Assembly (NCBI GenBank): GCA_964609155.1
Contig: CAZSRF010000002.1
Span: 40,489-104,488, forward strand
DNA length: 64,000 nt
Direction: 5' to 3'
Source of the DNA: JAGOUU01 sp964609155
Lineage (GTDB): Bacteria > Pseudomonadota > Gammaproteobacteria > JAGOUU01
The translations under genes were made by a program, and so were the position numbers. Under the pieces are notes generated by a model. The model did no database searches. It saw only the letters and a list, made by a program, of their open reading frames with translations, and was not told the DNA's origin. Of this stretch, positions 50,860 through 60,176 are shown one piece after another (position 1 is the first letter of the stretch; each line of letters opens with the position of its first letter).

Positions 50860-51618
50860 ATGTTTAATTTTAACAATAAATTAGTGTTAGTAACCGGGGC
50901 AAGCAGAGGCATCGGCAAAGCTATTGCTGAACTATTTGCACAATACGGCGCAACTGTAATTGGTACAGCCACCTCAGAGCAAGGCGCAGATTCTATTACT
51001 GATAATTTAAATAAATTTGGCAGTACTAAAGTTAACAAAGGTTTAGTTTTAAATATATCTGATCGTGGTTCTATTAATAATTTATTAGAAAATATTAACC
51101 AGTTGTTTCATAAATCAGCACCGGACATATTAATAAATAATGCAGGAATTACTAAAGATAATCTTATCTTACGAATGAAAGATGAGGAATGGGATGCTGT
51201 AATCAATACAAATCTTTCTGGTTTATTTTATTTAACAAAAGCCTGTGTTAAAAACATGATTAAAAATAGATGGGGGCGTATTATAAATATTAGCTCTATT
51301 GTTGGGACCACGGGTAATCCAGGACAGGTAAATTATGCTGCAGCTAAAGCTGGTATTGTAGGATTGAGCAAATCATTGGCACAAGAAATCGGTAGTAGAA
51401 ATGTTACTGTAAATGTTGTAGCTCCAGGTTATATTGAAACCGATATGACGAGTAACTTAACTGACGATCAAAAAAGACAGTTAGCTGAAAATATCCCTCT
51501 TGGGCGAGTTGGTAATGCTTTAGATGTTGCCAACAGTGTGGTATTCTTAGCATCAAATATGTCTGATTATATTACAGGCCATACCCTTCATGTGAATGGT
51601 GGCATGTACATGAGCTAA
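50860..51618 (+). CDS. fabG: 3-oxoacyl-ACP reductase
   Basis: NADPH-dependent reduction of beta-ketoacyl-ACP. 252 residues, SDR fold: GASRGIGKAIA cofactor motif, NNAGIT, catalytic Ser in NISSIVGTTGNPGQ and the Y-x3-K dyad in VNYAAAKAG. The C-terminal DYITGHTLHVNGGMYMS is the classical FabG end. 33 bp after fabD, 39 bp before acpP. Confidence 0.96.
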   Translation: MFNFNNKLVLVTGASRGIGKAIAELFAQYGATVIGTATSEQGADSITDNLNKFGSTKVNKGLVLNISDRGSINNLLENINQLFHKSAPDILINNAGITKDNLILRMKDEEWDAVINTNLSGLFYLTKACVKNMIKNRWGRIINISSIVGTTGNPGQVNYAAAKAGIVGLSKSLAQEIGSRNVTVNVVAPGYIETDMTSNLTDDQKRQLAENIPLGRVGNALDVANSVVFLASNMSDYITGHTLHVNGGMYMS

Positions 51619-51657
51619 TTTAGATTATTAATTATTAATTTGGAGATCATATAAATT

Positions 51658-51897
51658 ATGAGTACTGTTGAAAATAGAGTAAAAAAGATTGTAGTGGAAC
51701 AGCTTGGTGTAAAAGAAGATAAGGTTCAAAATAATGCTTCTTTTGTTGATGATTTAGGTGCTGATTCACTAGATAATGTAGAGTTAGTTATGGCACTAGA
51801 AGAAGAATTCGAAATTGAAATTCCTGACGAAGTTGCTGAAAAAATTACCACAGTTCAAGAGGCAATTGATCATATTTCTAATCATCTTGCTGAATAA
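51658..51897 (+). CDS. acpP: acyl carrier protein
   Basis: 79 residues, acidic. DDLGADSLDNVELVMALEEEF carries the Ser that receives phosphopantetheine (DSL). Strong GGAG lies before the ATG (TTGGAGATC), as expected for one of the most translated genes. Placed between fabG and fabF as in E. coli. The motif above is quoted only around the modified Ser. Confidence 0.97.
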   Translation: MSTVENRVKKIVVEQLGVKEDKVQNNASFVDDLGADSLDNVELVMALEEEFEIEIPDEVAEKITTVQEAIDHISNHLAE

Positions 51898-51925
51898 TAA
51901 CCAAAGAGGGTGAGAGGACGCAATT

Positions 51926-53170
51926 GTGAGTAAGCGTAGGGTAGTTGTAACAGGTATTGGAATGATTACGCCATTAGGCAATAATACGTTATCTAGCTGG
52001 CAAGCATTGTTAGCTGGAAAAAGCGGTATTACTGCCTATAATGACTATGATAAAACTGAGCTATTACCTAGCAGGGTCTACGCGGGTATCAAAAACTTCG
52101 ATCCAGAACTGTATTTACCATCAAAAGAAATTAAAAAATTCGATACTTTCATCACATATGGTTTTGCTGCTGCAAAACAAGCCTTAGAAGATTCTAAACT
52201 AACTGTAGATGAAACGAATGCTGAGCGTATTGGCGTGGCTATTGGTTCGGGGATTGGTGGATTAAGCGTTATAGAGCGCACTAGAGATCTTTTACGAGAT
52301 TCTGGTCCAAGAAAAATTTCACCTTTCTTTATTCCTGGTAGCATTATCAATATGGCTGCAGGCATAGTATCTATAAATCTTGGGCTTAAGGGGCCAAGTT
52401 TTTCTACTGTCTCAGCCTGCACGACTGGTTCCCATAACATAGGTGAAGCAGCTAGACATATTATCTATGGTGATGTCGATGTTATGTTAGCGGGTGGATG
52501 CGAGAAAGGCAGCACACCTTTGGCCATGTCCGGATTTTGCGCCTTAAAAGCTTTAAGTACAAATTACAATGATTGTCCAGATAAGGCGAGCAGACCTTGG
52601 GACAAAGATAGAGATGGGTTTGTGCTTGGTGATGGTGCTGGAATATTGGTACTTGAAGAGTACGAGCACGCAAAGCGTCGTGGTGCAAGAATTTATGCAG
52701 AGCTTATTGGGTATGGTTTAAGTAGTGATGCTTATCATATGACTGCACCAGATGGTATTGGGGCAGCTAATTGCATGCGTAATGCTCTAAAAGATGCTCA
52801 AATTAACTTTGATGATGTTGATTATATTAATGCACACGGTACCTCTACACCTGTCGGTGATATTATGGAGTCTAACTCAGTCAAGGAAGTCTTTAAAGAT
52901 CATGCTTACAATCTTATGATGAGTTCAACTAAGTCTATGACTGGCCATCTTTTAGGTGCAACAGGAGCAGTTGAGGCGGCATTTAGTATTTTATCTTTAG
53001 TTAATGGGATTGTACCACCAACAATTAATTTAGATAACCCATCTGAGGGTTGTGATTTAGATTATGTAGCCCATAAAGCAAAAGAGAAAACAATTAATAT
53101 TGCCCTGTCTAATTCTTTTGGATTTGGTGGAACTAACGCATCTTTAGTATTTAAAACATTTAATGGTTAG
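51926..53170 (+). CDS. fabF: beta-ketoacyl-ACP synthase II
   Basis: Elongation condensing enzyme. 414 residues. Cys in VSACTTGSHNIG, His in NAHGTSTPVGD and His in MTGHLLGATGA make the catalytic triad; the C-terminal NSFGFGGTNASLVF is typical. Starts at GTG 51926 with GAGAGGA about 9 bases upstream. In E. coli pabC follows; here a 204-bp gap with REP-like copy C precedes mltG instead. Confidence 0.96.
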   Translation: MSKRRVVVTGIGMITPLGNNTLSSWQALLAGKSGITAYNDYDKTELLPSRVYAGIKNFDPELYLPSKEIKKFDTFITYGFAAAKQALEDSKLTVDETNAERIGVAIGSGIGGLSVIERTRDLLRDSGPRKISPFFIPGSIINMAAGIVSINLGLKGPSFSTVSACTTGSHNIGEAARHIIYGDVDVMLAGGCEKGSTPLAMSGFCALKALSTNYNDCPDKASRPWDKDRDGFVLGDGAGILVLEEYEHAKRRGARIYAELIGYGLSSDAYHMTAPDGIGAANCMRNALKDAQINFDDVDYINAHGTSTPVGDIMESNSVKEVFKDHAYNLMMSSTKSMTGHLLGATGAVEAAFSILSLVNGIVPPTINLDNPSEGCDLDYVAHKAKEKTINIALSNSFGFGGTNASLVFKTFNG

Positions 53171-53274
53171 TAATATTTTATATTATTAACACCTTTTTAA
53201 GCAGAATCTGTGGTACACAGAGCTGCCAAGGACTTAGGAGCTGTAAACAGGAGTTGTATGTGTTCACGCAGTAT

Positions 53275-53334
53275 TGTCATCTCGGTCAAGGCCAGTGAAA
53301 CTGGGCGCAGAACCGAGATCTATTTATAATGACA
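53275..53334. repeat. REP-like dispersed repeat, copy C (hairpin)
   Basis: 60-bp element bounded by TGTCAT and ATGACA. It contains an 8-bp stem ATCTCGGT (53279-53286) / ACCGAGAT (53312-53319), the best-preserved hairpin of the three copies. It sits between fabF and mltG and could end or stabilise the fab transcript. Confidence 0.7.
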
Positions 53335-53374
53335 AAATTTGAGATCGGGTGAACTTACCAGGAATTAATAAAGA

Positions 53375-54469
53375 ATGCCAAAGTGTTTGAAGAGTTCATT
53401 TATCAACTTTTTTTTTCTAATAACAGTTATACTAGTTGGCATTTTACTTTCAACCGCATATTACCTAAGAGGGAGGCTAGAACTAAAATCTCCTTATAGC
53501 TTTACTATCTCCAATCAACAAACAGTAAAAAATATTGCTGATAAATTAGCAGCAGATCGAGTTATAAAATATCCTTGGCTATTCAGACTAACATTGGTTT
53601 TATTAAATAAAGATAATAAAATTCAAGCAGGTGAGTATAAGCTAGAGCCTAGTACGTATCTTACTATTGATAGCTTGATAAAGAAAATTACCTCTGGTGA
53701 GGTTGTAAAATACAGCTTTCGTATCCATGATGGGGAAACCACAAACAGCATTTTACATCGTTTAGCGCAAGAAGAAAAATTACAACATACTTTAACTTTC
53801 TTCACTACTGACACAACCGAAAATAATACTATAAACGATCCCATAAAAAATAAAATAATTTACGACAGTAGTATCATAAATTATAAAGAACTAGGAAATT
53901 TAGATGGTCTATTCTTCCCTGATACTTATTATTATATTTCTCAAGAAGTTGACTACAAACTATTGAAAAATGCCAACACTAAATTATTAAACCTTTTAAA
54001 CCAACTATGGCAAACAAGTCCGTATATCAAAAAAAGCAACCCAGAATACTATCAGGTAATTCCAACTGCTTATCTAGCGCTCATTCTTGGCTCTATCTTA
54101 GAAAAGGAAACTGCAGATAAAAATGAACGCTCATTGATATCTGGCGTTTTATATAACAGGTTAAGATTGGGCATGCCTTTGCAAGTTGATCCTACAGTTA
54201 TTTACGCATTAGGAGATAATTACACTGGTAATTTAAATAAAATAGATTTAGCCATTGTTAACCCTTATAATACTTATATAAATAAATCGTTACCTCCTGG
54301 GCCAATTGGTTCTGTGAGTGCCAGTTCTTTATATTCTGCAATTAATCCAACCCAAAGTGAATATTTATATTTTGTCTCCAAGGGTGATGGTACGCATCAT
54401 TTCTCTAAAACGTTAGAACAACATATTGTCGCAGTAAATTTTTACCAAAAAAATAAAAATAAAAAATAA
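53375..54469 (+). CDS. mltG: endolytic murein transglycosylase MltG
   Basis: Inner-membrane lytic transglycosylase that cuts nascent peptidoglycan strands. 364 residues. One N-terminal membrane helix (about 10-30), a LysM-like region (FTISNQQTVKNIADKL), then the YceG catalytic domain with the catalytic Glu in LGSILEKETA, GVLYNRLRLGMPLQVDPTVIYAL and a C-terminal FVSKGDGTHHFSKTLEQH. Two bases separate it from tmk, so they are co-translated in order. Confidence 0.94.
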   Translation: MPKCLKSSFINFFFLITVILVGILLSTAYYLRGRLELKSPYSFTISNQQTVKNIADKLAADRVIKYPWLFRLTLVLLNKDNKIQAGEYKLEPSTYLTIDSLIKKITSGEVVKYSFRIHDGETTNSILHRLAQEEKLQHTLTFFTTDTTENNTINDPIKNKIIYDSSIINYKELGNLDGLFFPDTYYYISQEVDYKLLKNANTKLLNLLNQLWQTSPYIKKSNPEYYQVIPTAYLALILGSILEKETADKNERSLISGVLYNRLRLGMPLQVDPTVIYALGDNYTGNLNKIDLAIVNPYNTYINKSLPPGPIGSVSASSLYSAINPTQSEYLYFVSKGDGTHHFSKTLEQHIVAVNFYQKNKNKK

Positions 54470-54471
54470 TT

Positions 54472-55113
54472 ATGCATCAAACAGCCCAATTTATAGTTAT
54501 CGAAGGTATAGAGGGAGCAGGAAAATCTACAGCTATTGAATATGTAAAAAAATATTTATCTAGCAATCAAATCTCTTATATTCAAACACGCGAACCAGGT
54601 GGCACTGAACTTGCTGAAGGAGTAAGAAATCTCTTGAAGAACCATTACAGCCAAGAGATTATTTATCCAGAAACCGAAGTTTTATTGTTGTATGCAGCCA
54701 GATTGCAATTAATCAATAATATTATTAAGCCAGCATTAGCGGATAATATATGGGTGATTGGAGATAGACATGATTTATCAACCATTGCATATCAGGCTGG
54801 TGGTCGCGGAGTTTCAAGTAAACTTATTTCTGATATTAAACAAGCTATCTTAGGATCTTTTACGTTTGATTTCTGTTTGTATTTAGATATCGATCCAGAA
54901 GTAGGATTAGCAAGAGCAAGATCACGCGGTGAGCTAGACAGAATAGAACGGGAAGACGTAATCTTTTTTAATAATATAAGAACCAAATATTTAGAACTTG
55001 CTAAAATCGATAAAAAAATAAAAATTATTGATTCAAGCAAGTCACTTAAAGAGCTACAGAAAGATGTTTTTCAAGCCATGGATGAAAGATATAAACATAC
55101 TGGTAAAAAATAA
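54472..55113 (+). CDS. tmk: thymidylate kinase
   Basis: Phosphorylates dTMP to dTDP. 213 residues. P-loop EGIEGAGKST, TREPGGTELAE (substrate DR/E motif), GDRHDLSTIAYQ and the LID segment RARSRGELDRIERE. The LID carries the Arg residues of the type with basic LID. Its stop codon overlaps the start of holB (taATG). Confidence 0.96.
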   Translation: MHQTAQFIVIEGIEGAGKSTAIEYVKKYLSSNQISYIQTREPGGTELAEGVRNLLKNHYSQEIIYPETEVLLLYAARLQLINNIIKPALADNIWVIGDRHDLSTIAYQAGGRGVSSKLISDIKQAILGSFTFDFCLYLDIDPEVGLARARSRGELDRIEREDVIFFNNIRTKYLELAKIDKKIKIIDSSKSLKELQKDVFQAMDERYKHTGKK

Positions 55114-56027
55114 TGTCTATTAATCTCACTAATAATCTTGAATCAAAAAAACTTTGGTTGCAAAACAAAAAAAATGAAATCAAAAAATTAGCAGACTCTA
55201 ATAAATTGCCTAATGTCTTTTTGGTTACCGGCCCGGATAATACTTTATTATCTTACGAGATTACAAAAATTATTCAAAATAAAGAAACTATAAACAATGA
55301 TCTTGTTACTCTGGGCGCCAGCACAGAAGAAAAAATAACCATCAATGATATAAGAGATTTGCTAGAACAAGCTCAACAAACCGCCTATGCAGAAGCAAGA
55401 AAGGTTTTTATTTTATTAAATATAGAGACCATGAATAATGCTGCAACCAATTGTTTATTAAAAATTCTTGAGGCTGACAATTCTAATAATTATTTTATTT
55501 TAACCACCAATAATCCACACAAGATTTTAGCAACTATTGTGAGCAGATGCTTCAAAGTTACAATCAAGCCCAGCCATCAAGAGATTATTGATTGGTTAAG
55601 CAAGAGTGGCGTGAACAAGCAAGAGCAAGAAACATTATTAGAGCTTGCAAACTTTTCGCCAAGCCTGGCCTTGGAATATTATCAAGATCATTATATAAAC
55701 AAAATAGCAGATATCATGAATTGTATCAACAGTCTATCAGAGATTAATATTTTTGGCACAACAAAAAAAATAACAGACCTGATAAATAAATATAAAGAAA
55801 ATACAACTAAAAAACCTAACACACTCTATATTAGTAACTTTATTGCTATTATTAATTATATAATAGTAAAGCTAAGCTTTAAATTGGGTGTAAATTATCG
55901 TCAAACGTTAGATATAATAAAATATTATAAACAAATTGCAGACAATAATGTTACTTTAGATATTAACAATATGGTCTATAGAATCATGTATTCTATAGCT
56001 ACAATAAACGCCAAACTAAAAAAATAA
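55113..56027 (+). CDS. holB: DNA polymerase III subunit delta'
   Basis: Clamp-loader subunit. 304 residues, AAA+ type without a functional Walker A, as usual for delta'. Recognisable: DIRDLLEQAQQTAYAEARKVFILLNIETMN followed by AATNCLLKILE and TTNNPHKILATIVSRC (sensor 1 and SRC motif). The N-terminus is Lys-rich and lacks the zinc cysteines. Overlaps tmk by one base; sequence is more diverged than neighbours. The first quoted stretch is represented here only by its core residues DIRDLL and KVFILLN. Confidence 0.87.
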   Translation: MSINLTNNLESKKLWLQNKKNEIKKLADSNKLPNVFLVTGPDNTLLSYEITKIIQNKETINNDLVTLGASTEEKITINDIRDLLEQAQQTAYAEARKVFILLNIETMNNAATNCLLKILEADNSNNYFILTTNNPHKILATIVSRCFKVTIKPSHQEIIDWLSKSGVNKQEQETLLELANFSPSLALEYYQDHYINKIADIMNCINSLSEINIFGTTKKITDLINKYKENTTKKPNTLYISNFIAIINYIIVKLSFKLGVNYRQTLDIIKYYKQIADNNVTLDINNMVYRIMYSIATINAKLKK

Positions 56028-56046
56028 ATAAAAACAGTGTACCACC

Positions 56047-57261
56047 ATGCTTAGCAAATTCAATTTTAAAGTTTTAGGAAGCATATCAATGCTTCTAGGA
56101 ACTTGCCTTGGCTCGGGAATGCTAGCATTACCTCTGGCAGCTGCGCAGTATTCTTATAGCACTAATATGCTATATTTAATTTTAAGTTGGGCAATTATGA
56201 CTATTGGAGCATTTTCTATTCTAGAAGTTCATTTATGGATGCCATCAGGTAGTAACTTGTTTACCATGTCGAAAAACACTCTAGGCAAGGGTGGAAATTT
56301 ATTTGCCTTATGTATTTATCTGCTATTACTTTATGCCCTTATAGCGGCCTACATAGCTGGATGTTCAGACATCTTTTACGGATATTTCAACAATATTATT
56401 CCTGATCTTTCACATTGGCAAAGCACGCTCATAGTTTTCAGTATTTTATTTTGTATCATTATCTATGGCATAAGGATTATTGATCTCACTAACAGATTGT
56501 TAATGCTGATTAAATTAAGTGCTTTTATTATTATGCTGGGCTTAATGTTGACGCATGTTGATGCTAATTTACTAGATACAGGTGAAACAAGAGGTTACTC
56601 TATTCACTCATTTACAGTTATGATAACAGCATTTGGGTTCGCCATTATCTTACCTTCATTACGTGAATACCTAGAAGATAATCATAGAAACTTAACACTA
56701 ACTTTAATAATTGGTTGCCTGATACCTTTAGTGTTATATTCTTTATGGATTTTAGCTGTGCAAGGTTTACTACCAAAAACAGGAGGCTATGGGTTAATTA
56801 ATATTGCCAATTCTCAGCATCCCAATAGCTCATTAATATCAGCTATAACGCACGCAAGCGGATTGGCATTGTTAATAAGTTTTAGCAAAGTTTTTATCAG
56901 CATTAGCGCTGTAACTTCATTTTTAGGAGTGGGGCTGTGCCTCGTGGATTTTGTTAGAGATATGATTAATTCTTTTTGCAAGAGTCTTTCTTATGAAAAA
57001 AATTTCTTGGTATACGGTATTTCATTTACTATGCCATTATTTATTGTTTTATACGATCCAGGTATATTTATTAAAGCATTAAGTTATGCAGGAGTTCTGG
57101 TATTAACTTTTCTCGTTTTTATACCAGTCACTATGCTATACATAGGCAGGTATAAATTAGCTTATATAGGTCAACAATTTATTCCTGGTGGCAAATTAAT
57201 CTTAGGAATAATATGGTTAGTTGTAACTTTTTTATTAATCTATACTATTTTGAATATATAA
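56047..57261 (+). CDS. aromatic amino acid permease (TyrP/Mtr, HAAAP family)
   Basis: 404 residues with about eleven membrane helices. LGTCLGSGMLALPLAAAQ near the N-terminus is the unwound helix 1 of hydroxy/aromatic amino acid permeases. FGFAIILPSLREYLEDN and the VFIKALSYAGVL-like region are also typical. Proton-driven import of Tyr, Trp or Phe. It occupies the place between holB and tatD where pilZ or nothing is found in other gammaproteobacteria. Substrate cannot be told. tatD follows after 4 bp. Confidence 0.83.
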   Translation: MLSKFNFKVLGSISMLLGTCLGSGMLALPLAAAQYSYSTNMLYLILSWAIMTIGAFSILEVHLWMPSGSNLFTMSKNTLGKGGNLFALCIYLLLLYALIAAYIAGCSDIFYGYFNNIIPDLSHWQSTLIVFSILFCIIIYGIRIIDLTNRLLMLIKLSAFIIMLGLMLTHVDANLLDTGETRGYSIHSFTVMITAFGFAIILPSLREYLEDNHRNLTLTLIIGCLIPLVLYSLWILAVQGLLPKTGGYGLINIANSQHPNSSLISAITHASGLALLISFSKVFISISAVTSFLGVGLCLVDFVRDMINSFCKSLSYEKNFLVYGISFTMPLFIVLYDPGIFIKALSYAGVLVLTFLVFIPVTMLYIGRYKLAYIGQQFIPGGKLILGIIWLVVTFLLIYTILNI

Positions 57262-57265
57262 TTTT

Positions 57266-58069
57266 ATGCTTATAGACTCCCATTGTCATTTAACCTTATT
57301 AGAGTTTACGGAAGAACAGCCAAACCTAGAGTCTGTACTTAAAGAATGCGAACAACAACAAATAACACACCTACTTTCTGTGGCAACTAATCTTAAAGAT
57401 TTTTCTAATTTATTAAATATAGCCAGAAAATATAAAAATATTTCCATCTCCGCTGGAATCCATCCTAATGAAACTAGTGAAACCAATGAAAATAAAGAAG
57501 AAAAATATAGCACAGAATATAATAATCTCTTAAAACAAGCACAAAATACTGAAGTCATAGCAATAGGCGAGACTGGTTTAGACTATTATCGAACAGAAGA
57601 AAATCAAACTTGGCAGCATGATAGATTTATTCATCATATAGATATTGCAAAAAAATTAAAAAAACCTCTGATAATTCATACGCGTAATGCTGCTGATGAT
57701 ACTATAAATATTTTGAAGAATCATGCAGCTGGCCATATATCAGGCATCATGCATTGTTTTACAGAAGATTGGGAAATTGCAAAACAAGCGTTAGATTTAG
57801 GTTTTTATATATCTATCTCTGGTATTGTTACTTTTAAAAATGCTACACAAGTTCAAGATGTTGCAAAAAAAGTTCCCATAGACAGACTCTTAATAGAAAC
57901 TGATTGTCCTTATTTAGCCCCTATACCACACCGTGGTAAAATAAATTTTCCTCAATATGTTAAATATACAGCTGTGTTTATAGCACAATTACGAAATATA
58001 GCTTTTGAAGAGATCGCTCAACAAACATCTCGTAATTTTTATCGTTTATTTGAAAATATAAATCACTAA
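57266..58069 (+). CDS. tatD: TatD-family metal-dependent deoxyribonuclease
   Basis: 267 residues, TIM-barrel. MLIDSHCHL (H-x-H metal ligands), IGETGLDYYR (Glu), PLIIHTRNA (His), MHCFTEDW (His) and LLIETDCPYLAP (Asp) are all present. Closest in position and length to YcfH. 3'-5' exonuclease acting in DNA repair and quality control. Translationally coupled to the upstream permease. Confidence 0.94.
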   Translation: MLIDSHCHLTLLEFTEEQPNLESVLKECEQQQITHLLSVATNLKDFSNLLNIARKYKNISISAGIHPNETSETNENKEEKYSTEYNNLLKQAQNTEVIAIGETGLDYYRTEENQTWQHDRFIHHIDIAKKLKKPLIIHTRNAADDTINILKNHAAGHISGIMHCFTEDWEIAKQALDLGFYISISGIVTFKNATQVQDVAKKVPIDRLLIETDCPYLAPIPHRGKINFPQYVKYTAVFIAQLRNIAFEEIAQQTSRNFYRLFENINH

Positions 58070-58080
58070 AAGAGTTTATT

Positions 58081-59307
58081 ATGCCAAAAGATATGGTTAT
58101 AAGTGGTCTGTTAACATGGCCACTAAGAACTTTTATAAAAACTTGGCTATTTCCAAGAGAAACTAGTGATATTTTTGCTAAACATGGTAGTTTTATTCGT
58201 TTTTTTTACGCACAACAGAGGCTACCAGGAAATAGCGCTGAACTATCAGATTGCGAAGCAAGCGAATTTGTAGATGAAGAAGGTGTTTTACAAATTAAAA
58301 CATCCCTTGCAAGCACTCGCCTTAGTGCTGGTATAAGTGCAATAGCTGTAAAAGCAACTGATCTCTTTTTAGCAAGATTTAGCGAAGGAGAGATAATGCT
58401 ACCGGCAGCCGGTAAAACAATTGTTCTTTTCAATGGTGCTTGCGATCGTTATGAAACAGGTGGCACATTAAAAGACATGGCTCTACTAGCAAAAACAACA
58501 GGAGCAAGGGTTGTTGCTTTTAATTATTCGGGAATTGGTAAATCTGCTACACATTCTGACAAAGTAAGAGTTAATGAATTTAATGACATGGTCAATAATG
58601 GTATAAGCGTTGTAAATTTTTTATTAAGATCTGGTGTACACCCTGATAATTTAATAATGCTTGGCGACTCCTTTGGTTCTGCTACTGCGGGCAGGGTACA
58701 ACAAGAATTCAGAGTATATAATATTAATTTACGCTTGATAGCAAGTAATACTTTTTCATCATTTAGAGAAGTGATTTACCAGGAAGCTGCATCTTCCGGG
58801 TGTATTTTTGGTTGGTTGTTATCTACTCGTACCGTGGGTAAAAGTTTATCTCGTATTGGTTGGGATGCAGCTACTTCAGATCATTATACTCGTTTTTCAC
58901 CTTACAATTATTTTTTACAGCGCCGTGGAGACAGAACTTTACGAACTGCAACATTACGGGCTTATATTAACTCAAATCCAAGATATCTTGAGGATTTAAT
59001 GGATGAAGAAACTGTAGCCATAAGCAGATTAACTGATAGATGCGAAGTACGTTTAGCTCCAACGCATGAGCTTCGATTAGTAACAGAGCTTGCAAGAAAA
59101 AAAGATCGTGATCACGCCACGTTGGCACAAGATATAGATAGCCATCCATTACCATTGCATTTTTTTGCAGAAGCTCTTGAAACTATAAAAGAGTACATTA
59201 ATTTATCTAATATCTATATTTCTAGAAACCCACAATCTATAGATTTAATGAGATTACCATTATATTTAACAAGCTTTGAAGCAATACAAAGACCTACATA
59301 CACCTAA
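58081..59307 (+). CDS. alpha/beta hydrolase, DUF818/SidB-like
   Basis: 408 residues, starting 11 bp after tatD. An oxyanion-type strand IVLFNGACDRYE is followed by ARVVAFNYSGIGKS and the nucleophile elbow LGDSFGSATAG with Ser197. This order (NG...YE, NYxGxGxS, G-x-S-x-G with D in the variable place) resembles the DUF818 hydrolases of Chlamydia and SidB of Legionella. A candidate His is in SHPLPLHFF near residue 357. The N-terminal segment (about 1-30) is hydrophobic and basic. Substrate is unknown. A secreted effector is one possibility, a lipase or esterase of the cell the other. Confidence 0.65.
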   Translation: MPKDMVISGLLTWPLRTFIKTWLFPRETSDIFAKHGSFIRFFYAQQRLPGNSAELSDCEASEFVDEEGVLQIKTSLASTRLSAGISAIAVKATDLFLARFSEGEIMLPAAGKTIVLFNGACDRYETGGTLKDMALLAKTTGARVVAFNYSGIGKSATHSDKVRVNEFNDMVNNGISVVNFLLRSGVHPDNLIMLGDSFGSATAGRVQQEFRVYNINLRLIASNTFSSFREVIYQEAASSGCIFGWLLSTRTVGKSLSRIGWDAATSDHYTRFSPYNYFLQRRGDRTLRTATLRAYINSNPRYLEDLMDEETVAISRLTDRCEVRLAPTHELRLVTELARKKDRDHATLAQDIDSHPLPLHFFAEALETIKEYINLSNIYISRNPQSIDLMRLPLYLTSFEAIQRPTYT

Positions 59308-59411
59308 GAACTTATTCAAAATCTCAATATATACCGAGTACAATTCAAAATGGAGCGGGGTATCGAGAAAATAATTAGCTATCAAACTGATTTATAGTAT
59401 TACTGGGGCTC

Positions 59412-59439
59412 TTGACGCTTAGAATGTTTAATGTATAAT
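59412..59439 (+). promoter_or_regulatory. strong sigma-70 promoter
   Basis: TTGACG (59412-59417), 16-base spacer, perfect TATAAT (59434-59439). Transcription would start about 59446 and run into the small ORF at 59479 and the gene at 59580. It is the clearest promoter I found in the window. Confidence 0.7.
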
Positions 59440-59478
59440 TTAAAGCATTGTATTAATTATTATATCCAGAGTAGAATT

Positions 59479-59568
59479 ATGCCATTATGGGTTTATGCAG
59501 TAGTTTTTATTTGCTGCAGTGTTAACTTTTACTTGATCTGCCAAATCACAAAAGAAAACAATAAATAA
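59479..59568 (+). CDS. 29-residue single-helix membrane peptide
   Basis: MPLWVYAVVFICCSVNFYLIC followed by a short KENNK tail: a single membrane helix with three Cys. It lies 40 bp after a strong promoter and ends 11 bp before the next gene. The ribosome site is weak (CAGAG). It may be a genuine small membrane protein or only a leader for the downstream gene. Confidence 0.4.
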   Translation: MPLWVYAVVFICCSVNFYLICQITKENNK

Positions 59569-59579
59569 GAAGCGTTCCT

Positions 59580-60128
59580 ATGGAGCGAAAACCTGCTAAA
59601 AACAACACCAGACGCTCTAAGCCAAGCCTAAACGCTAATAAGGCGACTTGGATTGCTGTAGGTTCTCTACTACTAGGGCTGCTTACAATAGCAGCTGGGT
59701 TATTCAGCACGAATAAAACCTTACAAATTAATTCAGGAAAAGATATATTAGCTATTCAAATAGCAAGCGAAACAGCACTAAATAAAGCCATCGTAGATAT
59801 AAGAGAGTTTTTAGTTCTAGAGCAAGAAGAATGCACTAATGGCAAGTATTCTGGTGATCCAAAGAAATTGCGCAAAGAATTAATTAAATTAATATTTGCA
59901 TTAATAGAGCCCATAATGACATCAGATGAAATTTTTGATCGTGCGTTGGGCTTAAAAGTTCAGTCTTTTGTTGCTCTAATATATGAAAATAAAGATATTT
60001 GCTCCAAAAGCTTCCCCTCAGAGAAAGAAATCATAAAACTACATAGGGAAATCAATTTAGAGATGCGAAAGTTCACCAATAAAACTAGGGAAAATATAAA
60101 AACTTTGGGTAACAGCTTATTTGACTGA
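59580..60128 (+). CDS. membrane-anchored protein of unknown function
   Basis: 182 residues. A basic N-terminus (ERKPAKNNTRRSKP) precedes one membrane helix (about 23-45, WIAVGSLLLGLLTIAAGLF), then a helical, probably periplasmic domain with Cys in EQEECTNGKY and ENKDICSKSF that could pair. Positive-inside charge places the N-terminus in the cytoplasm. Driven by the promoter at 59412-59439. No family recognised. Confidence 0.65.
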   Translation: MERKPAKNNTRRSKPSLNANKATWIAVGSLLLGLLTIAAGLFSTNKTLQINSGKDILAIQIASETALNKAIVDIREFLVLEQEECTNGKYSGDPKKLRKELIKLIFALIEPIMTSDEIFDRALGLKVQSFVALIYENKDICSKSFPSEKEIIKLHREINLEMRKFTNKTRENIKTLGNSLFD

Positions 60129-60134
60129 AAAAGT

Positions 60135-60162
60135 TACTGTGCAATTCTAAAAAAGCACAGTA
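60135..60162 (-). terminator. terminator of the small peptide gene
   Basis: 8-bp stem TACTGTGC / GCACAGTA with a 12-base loop; on the minus strand it is followed by ACTTTTTC. It lies 14 bp past the stop of the peptide gene at 60177-60248. It may also serve the plus-strand gene ending at 60128. Confidence 0.55.
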
Positions 60163-60176
60163 TAGACATAATTCTC

